Below, one piece after another: positions 17,811 through 25,664 of a stretch of DNA of 64,000 nt; position 1 is the stretch's first letter, and each line of letters opens with the position of its first letter. Source of the DNA: Methylobacterium amylolyticum (GTDB taxonomy: Bacteria; Pseudomonadota; Alphaproteobacteria; Rhizobiales; Beijerinckiaceae). Location: the NCBI RefSeq assembly GCF_030700245.1, contig NZ_JAUYZI010000009.1, positions 1 to 64,000 on the forward strand, read 5' to 3'. The notes beneath the pieces were generated by a model. The model made no database searches. It was not told the DNA's origin and saw nothing but the letters and a program-made list of their open reading frames with translations. The position numbers were made by a program, and so were the translations under genes.

Positions 17811-17899
17811 AAAGGGCTGCGCCCTTTGGTGGGTCATCAGGACAAAGTCCTGATATTGCAGGGTTCCACCCTGCACCCGCGAAAGGGTGCGCCCTTTCG
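17811..17899. repeat. Four-hairpin mosaic repeat
   Basis: Four short hairpins follow one another: AAAGGGC/GCCCTTT (17811-17827), ATCAGGAC/GTCCTGAT (17836-17854), TGCAGGGT/ACCCTGCA (17857-17875) and CGAAAGGG/CCCTTTCG (17880-17899). Loops are 3-4 bases. The block lies between the convergent crcB and ppsR genes and may stop transcription from both sides. It looks like a mobile palindromic intergenic repeat, but no second copy is present in the window. Confidence 0.7.
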
Positions 17900-17924
17900 A
17901 AACCTTGATCTCCCGCGCCCAGCC

Positions 17925-18755
17925 TCACACCGCGATGAACTTCATCCGGTGGTCGCGGTGCAGGTCGAGGATTGCCGCCGCGGTCTCCTCGATGGAGCGG
18001 CGGGTCACGTCGATCGTCGGCCAGCGGTTGCGGACGAACAGCCGGCGCGAGGCGGTGATCTCGTCGGCCACCGCCGAGCGGTCGACGTAGAGCGAGGATT
18101 CGTCGGCGTTGAGGCTGGAGAGCCGGTTCTGGCGGATCTGGACGATGCGCTCCGGCGACGCGAACAGGCCGACGACCAGGGGCTTCTTCGCCGCCTCGAT
18201 CGCCGGCGGCAGCGGCACGCCCGGCACCAGCGGCAGGTTGGTGGTCTTGAGGCCGCGGTTGGCGAGGTAGATCGAGGTCGGCGTCTTCGAGGTGCGGCTG
18301 ACGCCCAAGAGGATCACGTCGGCCTCCTCCAGGTCGTCCGGCAGGTTGCCGTCGTCGTGGGCGAGCGTGAAGTTCATTGCGTCGATGCGCTTGAAGTACT
18401 CGGCGTTCAGCATGTGCTGGGCGCCGGGCCGGGCCGCCTTCTGCGCGCCGAGGTAGGATTGCAGCAGGTCGTGGACCGGTTGCAGCACCGACAGGCACGG
18501 CGAGCCGCTCTCGCGCGCCGCCGCCTCCAGGGTCTGGCCGAGGTCGCCGCCGACGAGCGTGTAGAGCACGAGGCCCGGCGCCGCCCGGATCTCCGAGATC
18601 ACCCGGTCGAGCTGCGCCGCCGAGCGCACCAGCGGGTAGACGTGCTCGATCGCCGAGATGCCCTCGTACTGCGCCGCCGCCGCGCGGCCGACGTTGATCA
18701 GCGTCTCGCCGGTGGAGTCGGAGACGAGGTGGAGGTGGAAGTAGCTGCGGCCCAT
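17925..18755 (-). CDS. ppsR: PPDK/PEP synthase regulatory protein (kinase/pyrophosphorylase)
   Basis: This 276-residue DUF299 protein starts with [13 protein letters not shown] and carries the P-loop GVSRTSKTP and the [10 protein letters not shown] signature. Family members use ADP to phosphorylate and phosphate to dephosphorylate a threonine on pyruvate phosphate dikinase or PEP synthase. In alphaproteobacteria this gene (RP001 in Caulobacter) lies next to the chromosomal origin and hemE, as here. It is transcribed away from hemE across a 490-bp region. Confidence 0.92.
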   Translation of the reverse strand: MGRSYFHLHLVSDSTGETLINVGRAAAAQYEGISAIEHVYPLVRSAAQLDRVISEIRAAPGLVLYTLVGGDLGQTLEAAARESGSPCLSVLQPVHDLLQSYLGAQKAARPGAQHMLNAEYFKRIDAMNFTLAHDDGNLPDDLEEADVILLGVSRTSKTPTSIYLANRGLKTTNLPLVPGVPLPPAIEAAKKPLVVGLFASPERIVQIRQNRLSSLNADESSLYVDRSAVADEITASRRLFVRNRWPTIDVTRRSIEETAAAILDLHRDHRMKFIAV

Positions 18756-19245
18756 ACCCGTCGCCCGCTCGGTCGCCGTCCGGAAAGCGCTCCGCGCCGG
18801 ACCGGCGGCCGCCGCGACGCCACATGCTCTCGGTCATCCACCGGCGACCGCCGGGGCGTGGACAGGTGTGGATAGGTCGCTCCGTTCGGCCGGTCCAGCG
18901 GGGCGGGTGCGCGAACCATCGACTCCGCCTTACACAGGCGGACGATCGGGACACGCGGAATCGGCGCCGTGGGAGAATCCGGGACGTCGCGGGGCCCGCG
19001 GGGGCCGGGGGCAGGCGCAAGACACTGAGCCTGCGACCGCTTCCCGAAGAATGGCGGGAATCCTTTAAAGCTCCGTTAACGGCGCGGTGGCGGGGACGGG
19101 CTGTGGACACGGTTGCGCTCCCGCCGTTCAGCCCCCAAGAGAAAAAAGAGAGTCTAGATTCTCTCTTCTCTTTGAGAGGGCCCGTGTGGGGATCGTCGCG
19201 CCCCGTCCGGACAGGCCAGGGGCGACAGGGGTCGAGCGAGCAGGC
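18756..19245. other. Putative chromosomal replication origin (oriC)
   Basis: This 490-bp noncoding region lies between divergent ppsR and hemE, the position of Cori in Caulobacter. It holds DnaA-box-like 9-mers (TCATCCACC 18834-18842, TGTGGATAG 18867-18875 with 8/9 match, TGTGGACAC 19102-19110). It also has one perfect CtrA site (TTAA-N7-TTAA, 19065-19079), six GANTC methylation sites (18921, 18958, 18975, 19058, 19150, 19157) and an A/T-rich tract at 19136-19175 next to hemE. The hemE promoter must also lie here. DnaA boxes are few and mostly imperfect, so the call rests on synteny plus the combined motifs. Confidence 0.6.
19065..19079. promoter_or_regulatory. CtrA-binding site in putative origin
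   Basis: TTAA-AGCTCCG-TTAA matches the full alphaproteobacterial CtrA box exactly. In Caulobacter, CtrA represses initiation by binding such sites in the origin and also affects the hemE promoter. It lies 167 bases before hemE. Confidence 0.65.
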
Positions 19246-20367
19246 ATGGCGACCGGACCGGACAGGAAGCTGCTGCGCGCGCTCTCCGGGGAGGCACTGT
19301 CGCCGCCCCCGGCCTGGGTCATGCGGCAGGCGGGACGCTACCTGCCGGAGTACCGGGCGACGCGGGCGGAGGCCGGCTCGTTCCTCGACCTCTGCTACAG
19401 CCCGGATTTCGCGGTCGAGGTGACCCTCCAGCCGATCCGCCGCTTCGGCTTCGACGGGGCGATCCTGTTCTCCGACATCCTCGTGGTGCCGCACGCGCTC
19501 GGCCAGGACGTGCGCTTCGTGGAAGGCGAGGGGCCCCGCCTCGACGCGCTGACCGGGCGCGCGGCCTTCGACCGGCTGCGGGAGGCCGGCGACCCGGCGA
19601 TCTTCACCCATCTCGCCCCCGTGTTCGAGACGGTCGGGCGGCTGCGCGCCGAGCTGCCGCCCGAGACCACCCTGCTCGGGTTCTGCGGCGCGCCCTGGAC
19701 GGTGGCGAGCTACATGATCGGCGGCCGGGGCACGCCCGACCTCGCCCCGGCCCGGGCGCTCGCCGAAGCCGACACGGCGCTGGTCGACGCGCTGATCGAC
19801 CGCCTCGTGACGGTGCAGACCGAGTACCTCGTGCGCCAGTTCGAGGCCGGGGCCGACGCGGTGCAGATCTTCGAGTCCCACGCCGGGGTGCTGCCGGCCG
19901 CGCGTCCCCCCACGGCCGGGACCGTGGAGCCGGTCGGCGACGTGGCCGAGAGCGCCCTCCCGGGAGGATCCGAGGATGCCCTGACCCGCTGGTCCCTGAA
20001 GCCGATCGCCCGGATGGTCGCCGGGGTCCGCGCCCGGGTGCCGGGGGCGAAGATCATCGTGTTCGCCCGGGGCTCGGGGCTCGACGGCCATGCCCGGGTG
20101 ATCCCCGAGACCGGCGCCGACGCGGTCGGCGTCGACTGGGCGGTGGACCTGAAGGCCCTGCGCGCCCGCCTGCCGGCCAGAACCGTCACCCAGGGCAACC
20201 TGCACCCGGAGACGCTGATCGCCGGCGGGGACGCGCTGGACGCGGCCGTCGACGCCGTGCGCGCGGCGACTGCCGGCCTGCCGCACGTGTTCAACCTCGG
20301 CCACGGCATCACCCCGCAGACGCCGGTCGCCCATGTCGAGCGCATGCTGGCGCGGCTGCGGGGCTGA
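19246..20367 (+). CDS. hemE: Uroporphyrinogen decarboxylase
   Basis: This 373-residue enzyme of tetrapyrrole synthesis decarboxylates uroporphyrinogen III to coproporphyrinogen III. Family motifs are PPAWVMRQAGRYLPEYR near the N-terminus, ILFSDILVVPHALG, GFCGAPWTVASYM and the C-terminal FNLGHGITPQTP. It is longer than the usual roughly 345 residues because of a segment of about 28 residues around residues 217-245 (after FESHAGVLPA, with TVEPVGDVAES). hemJ starts 4 bases after the stop. The ATG at 19246 is chosen by alignment to the family N-terminus. Confidence 0.95.
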   Translation: MATGPDRKLLRALSGEALSPPPAWVMRQAGRYLPEYRATRAEAGSFLDLCYSPDFAVEVTLQPIRRFGFDGAILFSDILVVPHALGQDVRFVEGEGPRLDALTGRAAFDRLREAGDPAIFTHLAPVFETVGRLRAELPPETTLLGFCGAPWTVASYMIGGRGTPDLAPARALAEADTALVDALIDRLVTVQTEYLVRQFEAGADAVQIFESHAGVLPAARPPTAGTVEPVGDVAESALPGGSEDALTRWSLKPIARMVAGVRARVPGAKIIVFARGSGLDGHARVIPETGADAVGVDWAVDLKALRARLPARTVTQGNLHPETLIAGGDALDAAVDAVRAATAGLPHVFNLGHGITPQTPVAHVERMLARLRG

Positions 20368-20371
20368 GAGC

Positions 20372-20803
20372 GTGCTCTACGACTGGCTCAAGGCGGGGCA
20401 CATCGTCAGCCTGATCGCCTGGATGGCGGGAATGCTCTACCTGCCCCGGCTGTTCGTCTACCACGCGAGCCTGCCGCCGGGCTCGGAGGCGCAGTCGGCG
20501 ACCTTCAAGGTCATGGAGCGGCGCCTGCTCAAGGCGATCATGACGCCCGCGATGATCGCGACCTGGGCGTTCGGGCTGGCGCTCGCGGGGATGAGCGGCT
20601 TCTACGCGAGCCCCTGGCTCCAGGTGAAGTTCGCGCTGGTGCTGGTGCTGTCGGGCATCCACGGCTGGCTCGCCCGCATGGTCAAGGACTTCGCCGCCGA
20701 CCGGAACACCCGCGGCCACCGCTTCTACCGGGTGATCAACGAGGTGCCGACGCTGCTGATGATCGTCATCGTGATCCTCGCCACGGTGAAGCCGGGGTTC
20801 TGA
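20372..20803 (+). CDS. hemJ: Protoporphyrinogen IX oxidase HemJ
   Basis: This 143-residue membrane protein with four helices starts from a GTG four bases after hemE. The conserved His10 (WLKAGHIVSLIAWMAG), LPRLFVYH, KVMERRLLKAIMTPAM and the C-terminal RFYRVINEVPTLLM are HemJ hallmarks. HemJ oxidises protoporphyrinogen IX in the inner membrane in bacteria lacking HemG or HemY. The pairing with hemE supports the role. Confidence 0.92.
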   Translation: MLYDWLKAGHIVSLIAWMAGMLYLPRLFVYHASLPPGSEAQSATFKVMERRLLKAIMTPAMIATWAFGLALAGMSGFYASPWLQVKFALVLVLSGIHGWLARMVKDFAADRNTRGHRFYRVINEVPTLLMIVIVILATVKPGF

Positions 20804-20846
20804 TCTTTTGGGACCTGCCTCGGAGCAATCCTGAAGTCCGCGCGCT

Positions 20847-21016
20847 CCCTCCCCCCTGTGCGGGGGAGGGTGGCCCGCGAAGCGGGTCGGGAGAGGGGAG
20901 CGACGGTGCCGAAGAAGGCGTTCGGCATGAGCTACGGAGACCTTGCCTGAAGCCGGGCTCCCCTCTCCCGACCCCCGCTCACGCGGGGGCCACCCTCCCC
21001 CGCACAGGGGGGAGGG
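20847..21016. repeat. 170-bp inverted-repeat element, copy C
   Basis: Left arm 20847-20871 and right arm 20992-21016 are perfect 25-bp inverted repeats. Compared with copies A and B both arms carry matched changes (CTGTGCG against CGCACAG instead of CTCTGCG against CGCAGAG), so pairing is preserved. Inner arms of the GGGTCGGGAGAGGGGAGC type are present. It lies between hemJ and the LprI-like gene in a 338-bp gap with nothing else evident beyond the downstream gene's leader. Confidence 0.87.
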
Positions 21017-21141
21017 AGACGCGGCGCGTGTGGAAGCTGCCGGTTTCGCCGGCTACGGCCGCAGGGTTCCGCGGAGCCCGCCGCCGTTAACCGTACCGCC
21101 GCGCCCGCGGAGCCACCCGTCGCCACCGCCCGTTGTCCCGC

Positions 21142-21495
21142 ATGCCCAAGACGATCCCCACCGTGGCGCTCCCCGCCGCCCTCGCCCTCCTGGCCCTGAC
21201 GGGGACTGCCCGCGCCGCGAGCTTCCCCTGCGACCGGGCCGAGGCGCCCGACGAGCGGGCGATCTGCGCCAACCTGTCCCTCAACGACCGGGACGTGGAG
21301 ATGGCGACCCGCTACGAGATCCTGAAGGCCGTGCTGCCGATGGGCGGCCGCGCCAAGTTGCAGGACGACCAGGAGGCGTGGCTGACCGAGCGCCGCGCCT
21401 GCGGGGCAGACGTCGCCTGCCTGAAGAGCGCCTACGACGCGCGGCTGACGGTGCTGCGCGGCGTGCTCTCCGAGTTCGCCAAGCAGGGGCCGTAG
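21142..21495 (+). CDS. Exported LprI-like / DUF1311 protein
   Basis: This 117-residue protein has a signal peptide (basic PKT, hydrophobic VALPAALALLALTG, cleavage near ARA-AS). The mature part has the DUF1311 pattern of four cysteines with FPCDRAEAPDERAICANLSL, YEILKAVLP, then RRACGADVACLKSAYDARL. The family includes the lysozyme inhibitor LprI and is periplasmic. The ATG at 21142 is preferred over the in-frame TTG at 21133. Confidence 0.75.
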   Translation: MPKTIPTVALPAALALLALTGTARAASFPCDRAEAPDERAICANLSLNDRDVEMATRYEILKAVLPMGGRAKLQDDQEAWLTERRACGADVACLKSAYDARLTVLRGVLSEFAKQGP

Positions 21496-21663
21496 TCGCC
21501 CGCGCCGTCACCGCCGCAACAGACAATCGCGAGCCCGAGGCGAGGCGGCGCAGCCAGTGCGCGTTCCCCGAAGGTGGCGCGGCCCCCGGTCGCTTCGCTC
21601 CCCGGGGACGGACGAGGACGACCACGGCCCCTTCGACCAGCTCCGGTACGGGCGCCGGGATCC

Positions 21664-22149
21664 CTACTGCGTCGGCTTGGCGGGGGCGGCCGCGCTGCGC
21701 ACGCGCCGCAGCGTCCACTCGCCCCCCGACGGCTTGCAGCCGGTGCCGCGCACGAACCGGCTGCGGCCGGGCGCGACCACCGAGGCGAGGAAGTTGCGGC
21801 AGATCAGGTCGTCGGCGACGTAAGGAAGCCCCGTCGGGTTGACCGAGCCGTACAGGCCGGTCTCCGGGTTGTCCCACTTCACCGGGCGGCCGTTGCCCTG
21901 GGGATCGAGGGCGACGGACAGGGCCGCCTTGGCGCGCCGCCAATCCTCCTCCGCGAGGTCGTCGCCGAAGCTCGCCGGGCGCCGGGCGATGCTGCCGGTG
22001 ACCGCCGGCTCCTCGGCCGCGGCGACGGGCTTCGGCTGTGCCCGGAACACCAGCAGCGGGCCGCTGCATCCGCACAGGCCGCCGCCCAGGGCGAGCAGCA
22101 CGGGGATCCCCAGCTTGAGGCGGACGTCTTTACAGGCGCGCCAACGCAT
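21664..22149 (-). CDS. RT0821/Lpp0805-type surface lipoprotein
   Basis: This 161-residue protein has an N-terminal hydrophobic segment ([16 protein letters not shown]) with a lipobox-like LCGC, suggesting a lipoprotein. The C-terminal region ([20 protein letters not shown], then [12 protein letters not shown]) matches the disulfide-bearing domain of RT0821/Lpp0805-type 17-kDa surface proteins. The middle has [19 protein letters not shown], also typical. The function is unknown; it is probably anchored in the outer membrane. It is divergent from pdxH. Confidence 0.7.
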   Translation of the reverse strand: MRWRACKDVRLKLGIPVLLALGGGLCGCSGPLLVFRAQPKPVAAAEEPAVTGSIARRPASFGDDLAEEDWRRAKAALSVALDPQGNGRPVKWDNPETGLYGSVNPTGLPYVADDLICRNFLASVVAPGRSRFVRGTGCKPSGGEWTLRRVRSAAAPAKPTQ

Positions 22150-22235
22150 TACACCTGACTCACACGGGTTTCCCGTTCGAGGACCCGCGCCGCTGCCCCC
22201 TCAGGCCCCGGTCGCGACAGGCCAGGAGTTTTCGC

Positions 22236-22868
22236 GTGGACCAGTTAAGGAACGATGATCCGATTGCGCACGAGGCGACGGACTTCACCCGCGCGGAGGA
22301 TCCGTTCGCGCTGTTCGCCGCCTGGATGACGGAGGCGGAGGCGTCCGAGCCGAACGACCCGAATGCCATGGCGCTGGCCACCGCCGACGCCGACGGGCTG
22401 CCGGACGTGCGGGTGGTGCTGCTCAAGGGCTTCGACGCGCGCGGCTTCGTGTTCTACACCAACGTCGAGTCGACCAAGGGCGCGGAGCTGGCGCAGAACC
22501 CGCAGGCGGCGCTGGTGCTGCACTGGAAGAGCCTCGGCCGGCAGGTGCGCGCCCGCGGCTCCGTCGCGCGCGTCTCGGCGGCGGAGGCCGACGCCTACTT
22601 CGCCAGCCGCCACCGCAACAGCCGGATCGGCGCCATCGCCAGCCGCCAGTCGCGCCCGCTCGCCGACCGCGCCACGCTGATCGCGGAGGTCGAGGCGCTG
22701 ACCGCGCGCTACGGCGACGGCCCGGTGCCGCGGCCGGAGAACTGGACGGGCTTCCGGATCGCGCCGGTCACCCTGGAATTCTGGCAGAACGGTGCGTTCC
22801 GCCTGCACGACCGCGTCCGGTTCACGCGCGACGGCGACCGCTGGAGCCGCGCGCGGCTCTACCCCTGA
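22236..22868 (+). CDS. pdxH: Pyridoxamine 5'-phosphate oxidase
   Basis: This 210-residue FMN enzyme oxidises pyridoxine or pyridoxamine 5'-phosphate to pyridoxal 5'-phosphate. FMN- and substrate-binding motifs are [49 protein letters not shown] and the C-terminal [16 protein letters not shown] followed by RLYP. The length is normal. The GTG at 22236 has CAGGAG about 8 bases upstream. A strong hairpin follows. Confidence 0.95.
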   Translation: MDQLRNDDPIAHEATDFTRAEDPFALFAAWMTEAEASEPNDPNAMALATADADGLPDVRVVLLKGFDARGFVFYTNVESTKGAELAQNPQAALVLHWKSLGRQVRARGSVARVSAAEADAYFASRHRNSRIGAIASRQSRPLADRATLIAEVEALTARYGDGPVPRPENWTGFRIAPVTLEFWQNGAFRLHDRVRFTRDGDRWSRARLYP

Positions 22869-22873
22869 TATGA

Positions 22874-22902
22874 GAGAAGCCCCGGCGGGGCCGGGGCTTC
22901 TC
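22874..22902. terminator. Bidirectional terminator between pdxH and rplY
   Basis: A perfect 13-bp stem, GAGAAGCCCCGGC (22874-22886) with GCCGGGGCTTCTC (22890-22902), has a three-base loop. It lies 5 bases after the pdxH stop and 25 bases before the convergent rplY stop. T content on the flanks is low. Confidence 0.75.
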
Positions 22903-22927
22903 GATGGTGTTGCCGGGGTGGAGAGGC

Positions 22928-23623
22928 TCAGGCCTCCTCGCCCTCGTCCTTCTTCTCGTCCTCGGCGGCCTCGCTCTCGGCCTCGGCCTTCTCCTCGGCG
23001 GCCTCGGCGGACTGCGCCTCGGCGATCGCGGCCTCCTCGGCCTCGACCTCGGCGCCGAGCACCGTCGGCGGCACGATGTTGGCCACCGGATCGGTCGGCT
23101 CGCCGGTGTGGGTGCCGGCCGGGATGGTGATGTCGGAGACGTGGATCACGTCGCCGATCTGGCGGCCGGTGAGGTCGACCTCGATCGCGTCCGGGATCTG
23201 GTCCGGGGCGACGTCGAGGGTGAGGGTGTGCGCGACGATGTTGAGGGTGCCGCCGAGCTTCTTGATGCCCGGGGCCGCGTCCTCGTTCAGGAAGTGCACC
23301 GGCACCTCGACGGTGACCGTCTGGCCGGAGACGACGCGGAGGAAGTCAACGTGCAGCGGCACGCCGGTGACCGGGTCGAGCTGGAAGTCGCGCGGGATCG
23401 CGCGCACGGTCTTGCCGCCGGCCTTGATCTCGAACAGCGTCGTCTTGAAGCCGCCCGCGTAGATCAGGGTGCGGGTGCGGATGAGGTCGACGGCGATGGC
23501 CTGCGGCGGCTGGCCGCCTCCGTACACGACGGCGGGAACCTGGCCCTGGCGACGAACGGCCCGGGCGGCCCCCTTGCCGACCCGGTCGCGTGCCACGGCC
23601 TCAAGCGTCTTCACTGCGCTCAT
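22928..23623 (-). CDS. rplY: 50S ribosomal protein L25/Ctc
   Basis: This 231-residue long-form L25 (CTC type) binds 5S rRNA in the large subunit. The N-terminal domain (residues 1-95) has RVGKGAARAVRRQGQVPAVV and the 5S-binding surface. The TL5-like C-terminal domain (about 100-190) has HVDFLRVVSGQTVTVEVPVH. The last 40 residues are a highly acidic Glu/Ala tail. The ATG at 23623 has AAGGATC about 7 bases upstream. The usual pth and ychF neighbours are absent here. Confidence 0.95.
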   Translation of the reverse strand: MSAVKTLEAVARDRVGKGAARAVRRQGQVPAVVYGGGQPPQAIAVDLIRTRTLIYAGGFKTTLFEIKAGGKTVRAIPRDFQLDPVTGVPLHVDFLRVVSGQTVTVEVPVHFLNEDAAPGIKKLGGTLNIVAHTLTLDVAPDQIPDAIEVDLTGRQIGDVIHVSDITIPAGTHTGEPTDPVANIVPPTVLGAEVEAEEAAIAEAQSAEAAEEKAEAESEAAEDEKKDEGEEA

Positions 23624-23905
23624 GGCGTGATCCTTCGATGGCTGGAGCCGGAAAACGAAAAAGCCGCCCGAAGCGGACGGCCCGACCGTTCCCAGCGCGC
23701 CCCTGCCTCCAAGGGTGTCTCGGGGGCGCGGGCTGCGGATACACAGTTCGACGCAGGAAAGCAATTTCCCCTCCGTCGCATGGATCGAAGCCCATTTGCA
23801 CCGGTTCGCCGGATGATGGATGAACGCTGGAGCGGCCGTGTCAAATTTGGCGCGCTTCCCCTGGTTGATATTGTTGGTATGATGCTACCCCAGCGATCAG
23901 TGAGG
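23624..23905. other. rplY upstream region and left edge of A/T-rich island
   Basis: The first 200 bases have native composition and should contain the rplY promoter, but I cannot assign -35/-10 boxes with confidence. From about 23835 the composition shifts to A/T-rich (GGTTGATATTGTTGGTATGA), which marks the likely left edge of the island and may carry a promoter reading into the next gene. Confidence 0.4.
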
Positions 23906-23921
23906 AATAACTAGGAATTAT
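23906..23921 (+). repeat. Left 16-bp inverted repeat of the cassette
   Basis: AATAACTAGGAATTAT is the exact reverse complement of 25629-25644. The repeat contains the AGGA ribosome-binding site for the GNAT-like gene starting at 23926, and its partner plays the same role for the opposing methyltransferase gene. Confidence 0.85.
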
Positions 23922-23925
23922 TCGC

Positions 23926-24930
23926 TTGAAGGTTCGTTTCGAACTCTTGGATTTAGATTCCCTCGTCGCGAAAGGAGGCGATTTCGAGCGCGCATTGACG
24001 TGCTATGTGCGATCAACCGCCGCATCTGAGCGAACAGACACGCGCGAGATAGCTTATTGGCGGGAAATCCCGGTTGCTGACAGAGAGGGTATTAGATATT
24101 TTGCTTTTAAGATAAATGGAGATATAGTTGGTTATGCTCAATATAGATATGTATTGTCTTCAAAGATAGCCATACTTGATTATTTATGTATTGATCCTCA
24201 GCAAGAAAGCAACGCGGCTTACTTTTCCTTCATAGAGTTGTTTTGCAACATAATCGAGGTCTCTCATGTTGTATCGTATATTACGACAGAGATAAATTTT
24301 AATATTGACAGTGAAACTAAAGATGAAGCAAATAGATACTGGCTGAGGGTTTTGGAACTTTCGGGCTTTAAAGTTGCGCAAACAAAATACTTGCTTCCGT
24401 CCCTATCCATAGAAGCACCCTTGGAAAATCGGCTGGGCGTTCTCATGATACGCTCGAACGAGAAAAGTCCACAAATGTCAAATCAAACCTATATTAATAT
24501 TGTTCATAGCATGTATTTTTGTCATTATATTCCATGGTACAAGCCATTCAAGAAGGACTTAAGCGCATATCAGTCCGTCTTAAAGAAGGAGTTAGATCGA
24601 GTTTCCTCATCTGTCAAAAAATCAAACTTTGTGAAATTAAATGGATCTCTCAAGCATTCCGGTCTTGTAGCAACGGAACAAATCGAGCCATCACTCACTG
24701 GGAAGGCTATATATGCTCTGGTTCTATTTGGATTGTTTTTCATACTGATTGTTTCTGCTAGCATTGCAATACTATCTGTTTACTTTGGACTTGGATCATA
24801 TGCATCCATATTGATATTTCTCGTGTCTCTTATTATATTTGCTGGATTAATCACATTATTTATGCCTAGCCGGGCAGAGACATTGAAGAGTCTCACGAGA
24901 CCGATTTGGAAGTTGTTCTCCGGGCTATGA
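23926..24930 (+). CDS. GNAT-like protein with C-terminal membrane anchor
   Basis: This 334-residue protein comes from markedly A/T-rich DNA unlike its neighbours. Residues 1-165 resemble a GNAT acyltransferase fold (YFAFKINGDIVGYAQYRY, AILDYLCIDPQQES, then LSGFKVAQTKYLLP), without a confident acetyl-CoA loop. Residues about 250-315 hold two or three membrane helices (YALVLFGLFFILIVSAS, ILIFLVSLIIFAGLIT). The start is TTG at 23926 with AGGA nine bases upstream inside the 16-bp repeat. Its last 38 bases overlap the convergent methyltransferase gene. The function is unknown; horizontal acquisition is likely. Confidence 0.65.
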   Translation: MKVRFELLDLDSLVAKGGDFERALTCYVRSTAASERTDTREIAYWREIPVADREGIRYFAFKINGDIVGYAQYRYVLSSKIAILDYLCIDPQQESNAAYFSFIELFCNIIEVSHVVSYITTEINFNIDSETKDEANRYWLRVLELSGFKVAQTKYLLPSLSIEAPLENRLGVLMIRSNEKSPQMSNQTYINIVHSMYFCHYIPWYKPFKKDLSAYQSVLKKELDRVSSSVKKSNFVKLNGSLKHSGLVATEQIEPSLTGKAIYALVLFGLFFILIVSASIAILSVYFGLGSYASILIFLVSLIIFAGLITLFMPSRAETLKSLTRPIWKLFSGL

Positions 24931-25630
24931 TGAAGACGTTTGATGATCTATTTCTGAGAACTGGTATATTGCAAAATATTTGATCAATACCACAGGAAAT
25001 AGATGTGGCAACATTGCTCTCCGTCAAGCGCCAAATCAGCGATGAAAGTGTATGTATGTTGATGACATCGACTATATCAAAACCAGCAGCGTTCAAAAGT
25101 GCTTTCACATGATTCAATGAAAATACCCAGATTGTTTCATCAAGGTCGTTGAAGTCAGTCAGAAATAAATAGGAAGATTTTCCATATATTTCGGTTCCAT
25201 AATGCTCATAAGCGGCCGACTGCTCAAAATCGAATAAAAAATATCCTTTTTCTTCTATGACTCGAGAAACTTCAATAAACAATTCGGTCGGCGCACAGTA
25301 GTTTAAGACGGAACCAATTGCAATTATAGATCGAAATGATCTACTACTAAAGGGCATACGGTGCCCGTCCCCGCATACGGCATGTTGATCACGTGGCAGG
25401 GACTTCTCGGCTACGTCAAGATACACCATATCCAAATTTGAAATATTGTAGTTCTCGCTCGCGCTTCCTAAATTTAATATACGTCCACCGCATAGCAGTT
25501 CTTCTCTTGCTTTCAGAATCCGCCTGTAGTTTTTGTGTAAGTGGAAATGCCAATAATCAGCAGCATTCCAAATTTGCAGTTTATGGTTGTACTTGTTTCT
25601 GACCTCTCTGAGGGGAATTCTCTCAAACAT
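24893..25630 (-). CDS. Class I SAM-dependent methyltransferase (foreign composition)
   Basis: This 245-residue protein has a methyltransferase-11-like core: ILNLGSASENYN (motif I, less glycine-rich than usual), VYLDVAEKSLPRD, CGDGHRMPFSSRSFRSIIAI, LNYCAPTELFIEVSRVIEEK and GYFLFDFEQSA. The ATG at 25630 is preceded by AGGAATT within the 16-bp repeat. It lies 34 bases downstream of the recombinase gene on the same strand, and its 3' end overlaps the convergent GNAT-like gene. The substrate is unknown. A/T-rich codon use points to transfer. Confidence 0.75.
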   Translation of the reverse strand: MFERIPLREVRNKYNHKLQIWNAADYWHFHLHKNYRRILKAREELLCGGRILNLGSASENYNISNLDMVYLDVAEKSLPRDQHAVCGDGHRMPFSSRSFRSIIAIGSVLNYCAPTELFIEVSRVIEEKGYFLFDFEQSAAYEHYGTEIYGKSSYLFLTDFNDLDETIWVFSLNHVKALLNAAGFDIVDVINIHTLSSLIWRLTESNVATSISCGIDQIFCNIPVLRNRSSNVFIIARRTTSKSVS

Positions 25631-25644
25631 AATTCCTAGTTATT
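25629..25644 (-). repeat. Right 16-bp inverted repeat of the cassette
   Basis: ATAATTCCTAGTTATT is the perfect reverse complement of 23906-23921. It overlaps the first two bases of the methyltransferase start codon (minus strand) and supplies its AGGA ribosome-binding site. The two copies enclose a 1.7-kb segment next to a tyrosine recombinase. Confidence 0.85.
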
Positions 25645-25664
25645 GTTGCGAGCGAAAATCCAAC

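Noticed and set aside
23926-25630. Known restriction-modification system
   Set aside because: The methyltransferase lacks DNA-methylase catalytic motifs (DPPY/NPPY or PCQ) and the partner has no nuclease motif.
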